A DNA stretch of 49,186 bases, from the NCBI GenBank assembly GCA_016284295.1, contig JAEEOP010000024.1, positions 1 through 49,186 on the forward strand, given 5' to 3'. Below, one piece after another: positions 43,278 through 49,186 of this stretch. The stretch is from Methanomassiliicoccaceae archaeon (GTDB lineage Archaea; Thermoplasmatota; Thermoplasmata; Methanomassiliicoccales; Methanomethylophilaceae). A program made the position numbers and the translations under genes. Positions within the stretch are counted from its first letter, which is position 1; every line of letters begins with the position of its first letter. A model generated the notes under the pieces. That model was not told the DNA's origin. It searched no databases and worked only from the letters and a program-made list of their open reading frames with translations.

Positions 43278-43617
43278 TGGGAGTCCCCGCTGTGTTAACG
43301 CAGTTTGGAATTTTGACGGCCTTGGCCGTCCACGATTGCTATAAGACGGATACCAAATTATAAGGTATCGGTCAATTACTTACTATTTTTTATTCAAAAA
43401 TAGTAGAAAGACGTAATCGGAGTGAGTTGGATGGATAATTCGTATGAAATACGAGTTATGATAATCATTCTAATATTATTCGTAATAATATTGCTTATAA
43501 TCGTAGAAATTGAAATGCAATAATCTGCTATCAGTAGCATAAATTGGCATTTTTCGTTTTTGAAACAGTCCAAACCTTTTAATGTGTCGCAAAGTATGTG
43601 GAGGTCAGTGGTACCAA
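43278..43617. promoter_or_regulatory. Divergent ppsA/por control region
   Basis: This is the most A+T-rich stretch of the window. It holds a 10-bp inverted repeat TACTATTTTT (43381-43390)/AAAAATAGTA (43396-43405) with a 5-nt loop, and a 30-residue ORF (43431-43523). The ppsA promoter probably uses TATAATTTGG on the minus strand (about 43356-43365). The por operon has GGAGGT at 43601-43606, 11 nt before its ATG. Confidence 0.55.
43431..43523 (+). CDS. Putative 30-residue membrane microprotein
   Basis: The ATG at 43431 follows CGGAGTGAG, a fair ribosome site at 5-8 nt. It encodes a short polar start (MDNSYEIR), a single run of about 18 hydrophobic residues (VMIIILILFVIILLIIV) and an acidic end (EIEMQ), then TAA. 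That is a perfect single-pass membrane layout. Codon use is A+T-rich, unlike neighbouring genes. It could be a chance ORF in AT-rich sequence. No family is known to me. Confidence 0.4.
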   Translation: MDNSYEIRVMIIILILFVIILLIIVEIEMQ

Positions 43618-44175
43618 ATGGATATCGAAATTTGTTGGCACGGCAGAGGCGGCCAGGGTGTCGTCACTGCCAACGAGATCCTAGCCGAGACCGCTATACT
43701 TGCAGGGAAGTACGTCAAGGCCTTCCCCGAGTTCGGCCCGGAGAGGATGGGAGCACCCATCAGAGCATTCACCAGGATATCTGAGAACCCTATCAGGATT
43801 CACAGCCAGGTATACGAGCCCGACATCGTCGTCATCATGGACGGGACCCTCGTCGGAAAGGTGGATGTCACAAGGGGAATCAAGAAGGACACGAAGATCG
43901 TGGCCAACTACGCAGGATCCCCCAAGGAGCTCCAGGAAGCGCTGATGACTGAGGCGGAATGCCACACTCTCGACGCACAGAAGATCGCCATCGAGGAGAT
44001 CGGTAAACCCATGGTAAACACAGTCATGCTCGGAGCGATAATCAAATGCTCCCCTCTGGTTGGATACGACCATCTGGAGGATCAGATCACGACCAAGTTC
44101 ACAGGCAAGCTGCCTGAGAAGGTCATTCTCAAGAACCTCTCCGCCCTTAAGAGAGGATACCAGGAGGTGCAGTGA
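43618..44175 (+). CDS. porC: Pyruvate:ferredoxin oxidoreductase, gamma subunit
   Basis: This is the 185-residue gamma subunit of the CoA-dependent 2-oxoacid:ferredoxin oxidoreductase. The signature HGRGGQGVVTANEILAETAI lies at the N-terminus, and FPEFGPERMGAPIRAFTRIS follows. It is the first gene of gamma-delta-alpha-beta order, the four-subunit archaeal arrangement. The ATG at 43618 is chosen over an upstream start (43582) because it gives the normal family N-terminus and has GGAGGT upstream. Pyruvate is the likely substrate because the complex is next to ppsA. Confidence 0.95.
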   Translation: MDIEICWHGRGGQGVVTANEILAETAILAGKYVKAFPEFGPERMGAPIRAFTRISENPIRIHSQVYEPDIVVIMDGTLVGKVDVTRGIKKDTKIVANYAGSPKELQEALMTEAECHTLDAQKIAIEEIGKPMVNTVMLGAIIKCSPLVGYDHLEDQITTKFTGKLPEKVILKNLSALKRGYQEVQ

Positions 44176-44176
44176 A

Positions 44177-44452
44177 ATGGTAATGGCAAGCATCAGCGAC
44201 CTCGTGGTAGGAGGACGCATAATCAAACCCGGGAACTCCGAACAGTTCAACACCGGTGACTGGAGAACGTACGTCCCCGTCGTGGACCAGGACAAGTGCA
44301 TCGACTGCGGTCAGTGCTGGATCTACTGCCCCGACAACAGCGTCGTGTTCAGGGACGGGCACATGAGCGGATTCAAGCTCACCCACTGCAAGGGATGCGG
44401 TATCTGCTCCAAGGTGTGCCCCAGGGACGCCATCGTCATGAAGGAGGAGTGA
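44177..44452 (+). CDS. porD: Pyruvate:ferredoxin oxidoreductase, delta (ferredoxin) subunit
   Basis: This 91-residue ferredoxin-type subunit holds two 4Fe-4S clusters: CIDCGQCWIYCP (about 44-55) and CKGCGICSKVCP (about 73-84), each C-x2-C-x2-C-x3-C. It carries electrons from the thiamine site to external ferredoxin. The ATG at 44177 is 1 nt after the porC stop. A strong GGAGGTG lies 7 nt before it. An alternative ATG two codons later is possible. Confidence 0.95.
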   Translation: MVMASISDLVVGGRIIKPGNSEQFNTGDWRTYVPVVDQDKCIDCGQCWIYCPDNSVVFRDGHMSGFKLTHCKGCGICSKVCPRDAIVMKEE

Positions 44453-44454
44453 AG

Positions 44455-45618
44455 ATGCCTCAGGATATCGCAATCAACGGAGACAATGCAGTAGCGCTCG
44501 CATGGAAGCAGATCGACCCTGACGTATGCGCGGCATACCCCATCACGCCCCAGACCATCATCGTGGAGAAGTTCGCAGAGTACGTGGCGAACGCAGAGGT
44601 GTCCACCGAGTTCGTCTGCGTGGAGTCCGAGCACTCCGCGCTCACGCTGTGCACCTCGTCCGCATCCGCGGGTGCCAGGACCTTCACCGCGACGGCATCG
44701 CAGGGTCTTGCGTACATGTGGGAGATGCTCCCCATCACAGCTGCTATGAGGGTCCCCCTCATCATGGCCGTCGCCAACAGGGCCGTGAGCGGACCCATCA
44801 ACATCAACAACGATCACGGTGACGCCATGGCCGCCCGCGACTGCGGATGGCTCATGCTGTTTTCCGAGAACGTCCAGGAGGCATACGACATGTCCATCGT
44901 CGCACCCAGGATCGCGGAGCACCACTCGGTCCAGCTGCCCTGCATGGTCAACCTGGACGGTTTCGTGCTGACACACGCCATCGAGAGGATGACCATGGTC
45001 GACACGCAGGACGTCAAGAACTTCGTCGGCGAGCACCAGCCCCTGTATCCCCTGCTGGATACCAAGCACCCGGTCTCCCACGGAAACATGGACGGTCCCG
45101 ATTACTACTATCCCCACAAGTACCAGTCCGTCCAGGCCATGCTGAAGGCCCTGGAGGTCACGAGGGAGGTCTTCAAGGAGTTCAAGGACCTCACCGGAAG
45201 GGAGTACCACCTCGTCGAGGAGTACAGGTGCGACGATGCAGAGTACGTAGTTGTCGTCCTCGGATCCTCGTTCGGTACCATGAAGGCGACCGTCGACATG
45301 CTCCGCGAGAGCGGAATCAAGGTCGGCTGCGCCATGCCCCGCATCTTCAGGCCCTGGCCCATGGAGGACCTGGCCAAGATGATGGAAGGGAAGAAGGCCG
45401 TCATCGTCTTCGACAAGCACCTCAGCATCGGTTCCTACGGACCCATGTTCCCCGAGGTCGTCGCGGCGGCCTCCGACCTGGAGAAGCTTCCCAAGATGTA
45501 CAATGTCATTTACGGTCTCGGAGGTGCCGACGCCACTGTAGCAGGGTTCGAGAAGTCCCTGAAGGCGGTGGTCGACGGCAAGGCCGAGAAGATTCACTAT
45601 CTGGGGGTGAGGCTTTGA
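44455..45618 (+). CDS. porA: Pyruvate:ferredoxin oxidoreductase, alpha subunit
   Basis: The 387-residue alpha subunit has the conserved CAAYPITPQTIIVEKFAEYV near 22-41 and the EHSALTLCTSSASAGARTFT stretch. The substrate-domain segment ANRAVSGPININNDHGDAM follows. The C-terminal part carries AMPRIFRPWPMEDLAKMMEG and the DKHLSIGSYGPMFPEV stretch. It starts 2 nt after porD and ends in TGA that overlaps the TTG start of porB. Confidence 0.95.
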   Translation: MPQDIAINGDNAVALAWKQIDPDVCAAYPITPQTIIVEKFAEYVANAEVSTEFVCVESEHSALTLCTSSASAGARTFTATASQGLAYMWEMLPITAAMRVPLIMAVANRAVSGPININNDHGDAMAARDCGWLMLFSENVQEAYDMSIVAPRIAEHHSVQLPCMVNLDGFVLTHAIERMTMVDTQDVKNFVGEHQPLYPLLDTKHPVSHGNMDGPDYYYPHKYQSVQAMLKALEVTREVFKEFKDLTGREYHLVEEYRCDDAEYVVVVLGSSFGTMKATVDMLRESGIKVGCAMPRIFRPWPMEDLAKMMEGKKAVIVFDKHLSIGSYGPMFPEVVAAASDLEKLPKMYNVIYGLGGADATVAGFEKSLKAVVDGKAEKIHYLGVRL

Positions 45619-46562
45619 CCTCTCTTGCATTGAAGGACTTGCAGAAACTGCCGGTAAGGCTCACCAGCGGTCACAGGCTCTGCGCCGGATGCGCTGAATC
45701 GATAATCGCAAAGCAGATCCTTATGGGATCCGAGGACGAGGTCGCAGTGTCCCTGTCCACCGGATGCTTCGAGGTATCCACCACGGTGTTCCCCTACACC
45801 TCTTGGAACACCCCGTACATCCACACCGCCTTCGGTAACGGAGCGGCCACCTGCGCAGGTCTCGAGACCGCGTACAACGCCCTCCACAAGAAGGGGAAGA
45901 TCCAGGAGAACATCAACTTCGTCAACTTCGCGGGAGATGGAGCCACCTACGACATCGGTCTTCAGGCGCTGTCCGGTGCCATGGAGAGGGGCCACAGGAT
46001 GCTCTACGTGTGTCTCAACAACGAGGCGTACATGAACACCGGTATCCAGAGGTCGTCAGCCACCACCATCGGTGCGCAGACCACCACCTCCTGGCCCGGT
46101 TCCGTGTCGTCCGGTAAGAAGGAGTTCTCCAAGGACCTGACGCAGATCATGGTCGCCCACAACATCCCGTACGTCGCACAGGTGTCCCCTCACAACTGGA
46201 GGGATACCGTGACGAAGGCCCAGAAGGCCTTCAACTGCGGTGGACCCGCGTTCATCAACGCGCTGTCGCCCTGCCCCAGGGGATGGAGGTTCGCATCGGA
46301 CCAGACCATCGCGATGGCCAAGCTGGGTGTCGAGACCTGCGTATGGCCTCTCTTCGAGGTCGTCGACGGCAAGTACGAGTTGACCGGAGAGAGCGCAAGG
46401 ATCGCCGACGGAAAGGCCCAGAAGAAGCCTGTCATGGATTGGATCACCTCCCAGGGAAGGTACAAGCACCTTCTCCAGGACAAGTGGGAGCCTGTCATCG
46501 AGCAGATGCAGGCAGAGGTCGACAGGAGATGGAACAAGCTCATCAAGCTGTCCGAACTCTGA
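45615..46562 (+). CDS. porB: Pyruvate:ferredoxin oxidoreductase, beta subunit
   Basis: The 315-residue thiamine-diphosphate subunit has GHRLCAGCAESIIAKQIL near the N-terminus, the ThDP-binding GDGATYDIGLQALSGAMERG and the NNEAYMNTGIQRSSAT motif, and SPCPRGW further on. The cluster cysteines fit the family (Cys23, Cys26, Cys51 and a later Cys). The likely start is TTG at 45615, which overlaps the porA stop as TTGA; no ATG gives a better N-terminus. It is the last gene of the operon, followed by a strong terminator. Confidence 0.93.
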   Translation: MTSLALKDLQKLPVRLTSGHRLCAGCAESIIAKQILMGSEDEVAVSLSTGCFEVSTTVFPYTSWNTPYIHTAFGNGAATCAGLETAYNALHKKGKIQENINFVNFAGDGATYDIGLQALSGAMERGHRMLYVCLNNEAYMNTGIQRSSATTIGAQTTTSWPGSVSSGKKEFSKDLTQIMVAHNIPYVAQVSPHNWRDTVTKAQKAFNCGGPAFINALSPCPRGWRFASDQTIAMAKLGVETCVWPLFEVVDGKYELTGESARIADGKAQKKPVMDWITSQGRYKHLLQDKWEPVIEQMQAEVDRRWNKLIKLSEL

Positions 46563-46590
46563 TCCCGGGAAAGCACAAACCACAATAACC

Positions 46591-46632
46591 GGCGGGACGG
46601 CCGTTCGCACGGCCATCCTGCCTTCTCTTTTA
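46591..46632 (+). terminator. Terminator of the por operon
   Basis: GGCGGGACGGCCGT and ACGGCCATCCTGCC form a long stem with a short loop, followed by TTCTCTTTTAT. It is 29 nt after the porB stop. Confidence 0.75.
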
Positions 46633-46665
46633 TAGAATTAATATACGGGACTCGGCCCGAAGGGT

Positions 46666-47457
46666 TCAGATGTCCCTCACGATCGTGACGGGGCATGAAG
46701 CGTTGGTCATGACACGCTCTGCTATGCTTCCGTTGAGGATCTTCGTGAGGGTTCCACGACGAACGGTCCCCATGATGACGAGGTCGTACATCCCCGAGCG
46801 TCCGACGATGGACTCGACGATGTCCCCCTCCCCGATCTCCTTGTTGACCTTCAGCCCTTCGGCCTCGCATTTGGATGCGACCTTGTTCACAAGAGATTCC
46901 GCATCTAGGTTCTTGCCTTTGACAGAGAACACGGTGATGCTACCGTTGATGCGCTTGCAGGTCTCGATGGCCACATCGATGGCCGCCATGTTCTCGTTCT
47001 CCACCGGCAGGAGGATGCTTTCGATCTTCCTGGATCCGGATTTCAAGGTCAGCACGGGGCAGAAGCTGTTCTCGATGACCTTCTCGGCCGTGCTTCCGAT
47101 ACGTCCGGAGCCTATGCCCGATTTCCCGGTGACGGCCATGATGATCATGTCCATCTCCTTGGACATGTCGGTGATCTTCTCCCAGGGGGCACCCTCGCAG
47201 AGTATCATGTCATAAGGGATCCCGGCCTTCTCGGCCATCTTGACTGCACGCTCCAGGGCGAGCTTGCCCTCGGTCCTGGACTTGTACAGCTCCATCTGCG
47301 GATCCACGGTGCCGAACTTGCGACATTCGTTCACATCCACCACGTACACGAACGTCAGATGCGTGGCGAACACGCCGGCGGAATTGACCGCTAGATCCAC
47401 GGATATGTCTGAGAGCAGGCTTCCATCGACCGGTACCAGTACCTTATCGAACTTCAT
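46666..47457 (-). CDS. Tandem universal stress protein (UspA family)
   Basis: The 263-residue protein has two Usp domains. The first begins FDKVLVPVDGSLLSDISVDL; its nucleotide loop appears as GKSGIGSGRIGSTAEKVI. The second begins RKIESILLPVENENMAAIDV, and its loop is GTVRRGTLTKILNGSIAERV. The G-x2-G-x9-G-S type ATP site is best kept in the second. It is a general stress factor in the cytoplasm. The ATG at 47457 is preferred because AAGGTG lies six bases before it. TATA-like CGTTATATCG is upstream on the minus strand (about 47497-47506). Confidence 0.88.
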   Translation of the reverse strand: MKFDKVLVPVDGSLLSDISVDLAVNSAGVFATHLTFVYVVDVNECRKFGTVDPQMELYKSRTEGKLALERAVKMAEKAGIPYDMILCEGAPWEKITDMSKEMDMIIMAVTGKSGIGSGRIGSTAEKVIENSFCPVLTLKSGSRKIESILLPVENENMAAIDVAIETCKRINGSITVFSVKGKNLDAESLVNKVASKCEAEGLKVNKEIGEGDIVESIVGRSGMYDLVIMGTVRRGTLTKILNGSIAERVMTNASCPVTIVRDI

Positions 47458-47559
47458 CTTCATCACCTTAAATGCGCTAAACGAATCGCTGTGATGACGA
47501 TATAACGCTTGGCTGAGTTGGATTGGGCACTGGTAACAGTAGACGGACCTTGGATCCCG

Positions 47560-48726
47560 TCAGAGGCTCTCCTTCAGGATTGTAACGACATCCTCGCGGT
47601 CAAGCACCCTGTATCCTCTTCCCGTGAGGATGGTGCTGTCCGCGATGCCTTCGATCATGTCCTCGGTAACGCCCAGCTCCCTGAGGTTCATGGTCACTCC
47701 TAGGTCCCTCATCCAGGATTCCAGCCTTCTCAGGCCCTCGTCGGCCACCTCCGCATCGGTCCTGCCCTCGGCATCCACCTTCCAGACCTCGGTGGCGAAG
47801 CGGACGAACCTCTTCTATCCGTACGGGCAGATGTACCTGTAGTAAGGGATGGAGACAGCAGAGAGCGTCATCCCGTGGGTCTCGTCCGTATAGGCGCCGA
47901 CACCCTTGCCGATCATGTGGACCATCCAGTCCGTGGACTTTCCCCTGGAGATCAGGGTGTTGAGCGCCCACGTGGCCGACCACATCAGATTGGAACGCGC
48001 CTCGTAGTCCTGAGGGTCGTTGAGTGCTTTGTAGGAGTTCGTGATGACGGACCTCATCAATCCCTCGGAGATGTAGTCGCTGGTGCAGTCGTCCTCGCCG
48101 GAGAAGTACTGCTCGCAGATGTGGTTGAAGATGTCGTAGATCCCGGCCACCATCTGCCTCCTGGGCACGGTGAAAGTGAATCTTGGGTTCAGTATTGAGA
48201 ACCTGGGCATCACAGAGGGTCCGAATGTATGCGTGATCTTCATCTTTACCGATTCGTTGGTGATGACGGTCCCGCCGTTCATCTCCGATCCGGTACCGAC
48301 CATGGTGAGGATGCATCCTATGGGTATCACCTTGCAATCCGGCTGGAGGTGCCTGACGAAGTATCTGTCCCACGGGTCGTCCTCGAGGTACACGGAGGCT
48401 GCCAGCGCCTTGGCATAATCGCACACGGATCCTCCGCCGACCGCCAGGATCAGATCGATGTCATTCTTCCTGGCGATGGCAATGCCCTGATTCAGCTTCT
48501 CCAGCGTGGGGTTGGGCATCACACCTGGATCCTCGACCACTTCCTTGCCGCATTCGCGGAGTATCGAAAGGACGTTGTCGTAGATTCCGTTGGACTTGAT
48601 GGATCCGCCTCCGTAGACCATCATGACGGTCCTGCCGCAGGTGCCCAGTTCGTCCTTCAGGTTGTCCAGTGCGTTCTCTCCGAAATAGATCTTGGTCGGA
48701 TTGTGATAGATAAAGTCCCCAAGCAT
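47560..48726 (-). CDS. Iron-containing alcohol dehydrogenase with in-frame TAG (possible pyrrolysine)
   Basis: Read through the TAG at 47815-47817 (codon 304), this gene encodes 388 residues, the usual length for BDH/YqhD-type Fe-ADHs. The N-terminal NAD(P) domain has FGENALDNLKDEL, VYGGGS, and GGGSVCDYAKALAA; TGSEMNGGTVI is also typical. The metal ligands are Asp and His in IYDIFNHICEQ, and two His in MVHMIGKG and DETHGMTLSA, all before the TAG. After the TAG the same frame continues KRFVRFATEVWKVDAEGRTD and runs 84 residues to TGA, matching the family's helical C-terminus. With no frameshift, this is either UAG decoded as pyrrolysine or a fresh nonsense mutation. Confidence 0.8.
47815..47817 (-). 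other. In-frame UAG codon of the Fe-ADH (codon 304)
   Basis: The only in-frame stop inside an otherwise complete 388-codon frame. It aligns in the family with a variable, solvent-exposed start of a helix (before KRFVRFATEVW), where a large residue would be tolerated. No TAG ends any assigned gene in the window. Confidence 0.8.
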
Positions 48727-48814
48727 ATGATCAGCGTGAAGCCCACCTATCTCGGGATAGATAATCGTTATCGGCGATATGTAGACTCCCGTCCACCGGA
48801 TGAGAATGAAGAAG

Positions 48815-48940
48815 TGGTTGACAGCGTGCCTGAGTTCCCGTACGCTTGCGCAATACAGTACAGACAGGTACGCGGGAGGGCTTTACTGCCGGGTTCGGAA
48901 TGGGACCGGGTGTGACTCCTCCGCTATGGCCGTCATACCA
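48815..48940 (-). rRNA. 5S ribosomal RNA
   Basis: On the minus strand the sequence has the universal 5S core, CACACCCGGTCCCATTCCGA, followed by ACCCGGCAGTAAAGCCCTCC. The ends (GGTATGACGG and GCTGTCAACC) can pair as helix I. Length is about 126 nt. No 23S or 16S is next to it; a TnpB relic and a protein gene flank it. Solitary 5S genes are known in Thermoplasmata. End positions are good to a few bases. Confidence 0.9.
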
Positions 48941-48960
48941 AGACATAGCATACCAGACAG

Positions 48961-48970
48961 ATATATAAAA
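48961..48970 (-). promoter_or_regulatory. TATA box for 5S rRNA
   Basis: On the minus strand TTTTATATAT lies about 25 nt before the 5S 5' end, preceded by an A-rich BRE-like stretch. It supports independent transcription of the 5S gene. Confidence 0.65.
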
Positions 48971-49029
48971 GTTACTTTTCATAGGATTTCATAAGATTCA
49001 TGCTGCGCATCATACCACTTCTGTTTCGA

Positions 49030-49186
49030 TGCGGTTGAAGCTATAAACTTGACTTGGACAGTTCGATCCTGTCTGGATGACAGAATAGACCGCCCAGGTA
49101 CGTGCCTGTCCGCTCATGCGGTAGGCGATTCGTCCCTTGCGGGAACGGGGTTGCCAGTCAACCCCTTGAGGAGGATGTTGATCGCC
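49030..49186 (-). ncRNA. Structured 3' tail of a TnpB gene: candidate omega-RNA (partial)
   Basis: On the minus strand, from inside the TnpB 3' end outward, there are four hairpins. They are GGGGTTG/CAACCCC (49147-49165), TCCC/GGGA (49133-49144), GCCT-CCGC/GCGG-AGGC (49104-49126) and GACAG/CTGTC (49057-49073). The sequence ends with TTTATAGCTTCAACC at 49033-49047. Dense stems overlapping and following a TnpB 3' end are what is expected of an omega-RNA scaffold at an IS200/IS605 right end. The exact end and the guide are not established. Confidence 0.4.
49114..49186 (-). CDS. C-terminal end of a probable TnpB (IS200/IS605 OrfB), partial
   Basis: The minus frame entering from the window edge encodes AINILLKGLTGNPVPARDES, then PTA and TGA. 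The start fits the AAxNIL ending after the last catalytic Asp of TnpB (compare DLNAAKNIL in the relic at 1409), followed by the usual loose tail. Only 23 residues are seen, so the call depends on this motif and the structured RNA downstream. The element ends near the 5S promoter. Confidence 0.45.
   Translation of the reverse strand, partial: AINILLKGLTGNPVPARDESPTA

Noticed and set aside
42081-43298. Long open frame opposite ppsA (405 codons)
   Set aside because: It is antisense to a clear PEP synthase gene. The translation is low in aromatic residues and repetitive in Asp/Leu/Val, the usual result of GC-rich antisense reading.
44323-45630. Long open frame opposite porA (435 codons)
   Set aside because: It is antisense to porD/porA; the composition is His/Asp/Leu/Val-biased with no motif.
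47560-48726. Frameshift as the cause of the split dehydrogenase
   Set aside because: The two parts are in the same frame, separated only by TAG at 47815-47817, so no base gain or loss is needed.
48740-48790. GATAATCGTTATC and CTATC/GATAG dyads between 5S rRNA and the Fe-ADH gene as an operator
   Set aside because: The arms are short and imperfect, and the position just after 5S fits 3' processing or chance equally well.

Overview
The window comes from a methanogenic archaeon, most likely of the order Methanomassiliicoccales (Thermoplasmata; host-associated relatives of Methanomethylophilus). The reasons are: MtxX (methanogenesis marker 4); Dph2; archaeosine-pathway genes; Sec61-beta; ribosomal protein L10e; RNase P component 4; class I lysyl-tRNA synthetase; a 5S rRNA gene standing apart from 16S/23S; TATA boxes placed for leaderless or short-leader transcripts; and strong TGA stop usage with no TAG stop in any gene I could assign. 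The order is inferred, not proved.

Layout. 1-5400: start of a secreted protein, tRNA-Ser(GGA), nadE, a broken gene fused to a TnpB zinc-ribbon remnant, tRNA-Glu(CTC) with a collapsed copy of its acceptor stem, and two accessory ATPase genes (AAA-like/PD-(D/E)XK, and AAA_14/DUF4143). 5400-13960: PhzF-like enzyme, zinc-ribbon membrane protein, a NikR-like regulator divergent from a ZIP metal transporter with symmetrical sites between them, a NifX-like protein, and MFS, SNF and TerC membrane proteins. 14119-19737: a 903-residue acidic protein with two kinds of internal repeat, a Na+/H+ antiporter and an alanine:Na+ symporter. 19738-28570: a hairpin-rich convergent gap, an unlisted Sec61-beta gene, flavodiiron protein fused to rubredoxin, LysRS-I, an HD protein, flavin reductase, SerRS, and the YhbY/RNase P pair. 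28844-34109: L10e-Dph2, MtxX-QueD-QueC-QueE, and Mrp/NBP35 with a second NifX-like protein. 34246-36990: two secreted proteins, one with a Cthe_2159-type beta-helix domain. 37089-40912: EamA transporter, a palindrome plus 42-bp tandem repeats, a Schlafen-AlbA_2 regulator, a CBS-ParB protein and a TIGR04076 protein. 40953-46562: PEP synthase divergent from the pyruvate:ferredoxin oxidoreductase operon porCDAB, with a 30-residue membrane microprotein between them. 46666-49186: UspA, an iron-containing alcohol dehydrogenase interrupted by one in-frame TAG codon, 5S rRNA, and the 3' end of a probable TnpB gene with a structured RNA tail.

How the genes work together: por and pps together convert acetyl-CoA to pyruvate to PEP. 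queDCE supply preQ0 for archaeosine in tRNA. FDP-rubredoxin and the flavin reductase suit oxygen/redox defence in an anaerobe. Four adjacent or nearby Na+-linked carriers (SNF, NhaP/Kef-like, AGCS, plus MFS) suit sodium-based transport.

The most striking signal is the TAG at codon 304 of the alcohol dehydrogenase. Reading through it in the same frame gives a full family-length protein of 388 residues. TAG is not used as a stop elsewhere in the window, and this order is known to decode UAG as pyrrolysine. Other points of interest are the repeat protein at 14119-16830, the NikR/ZIP control region, the TnpB tail with a possible omega-RNA, and the PEP synthase-POR intergenic microprotein.
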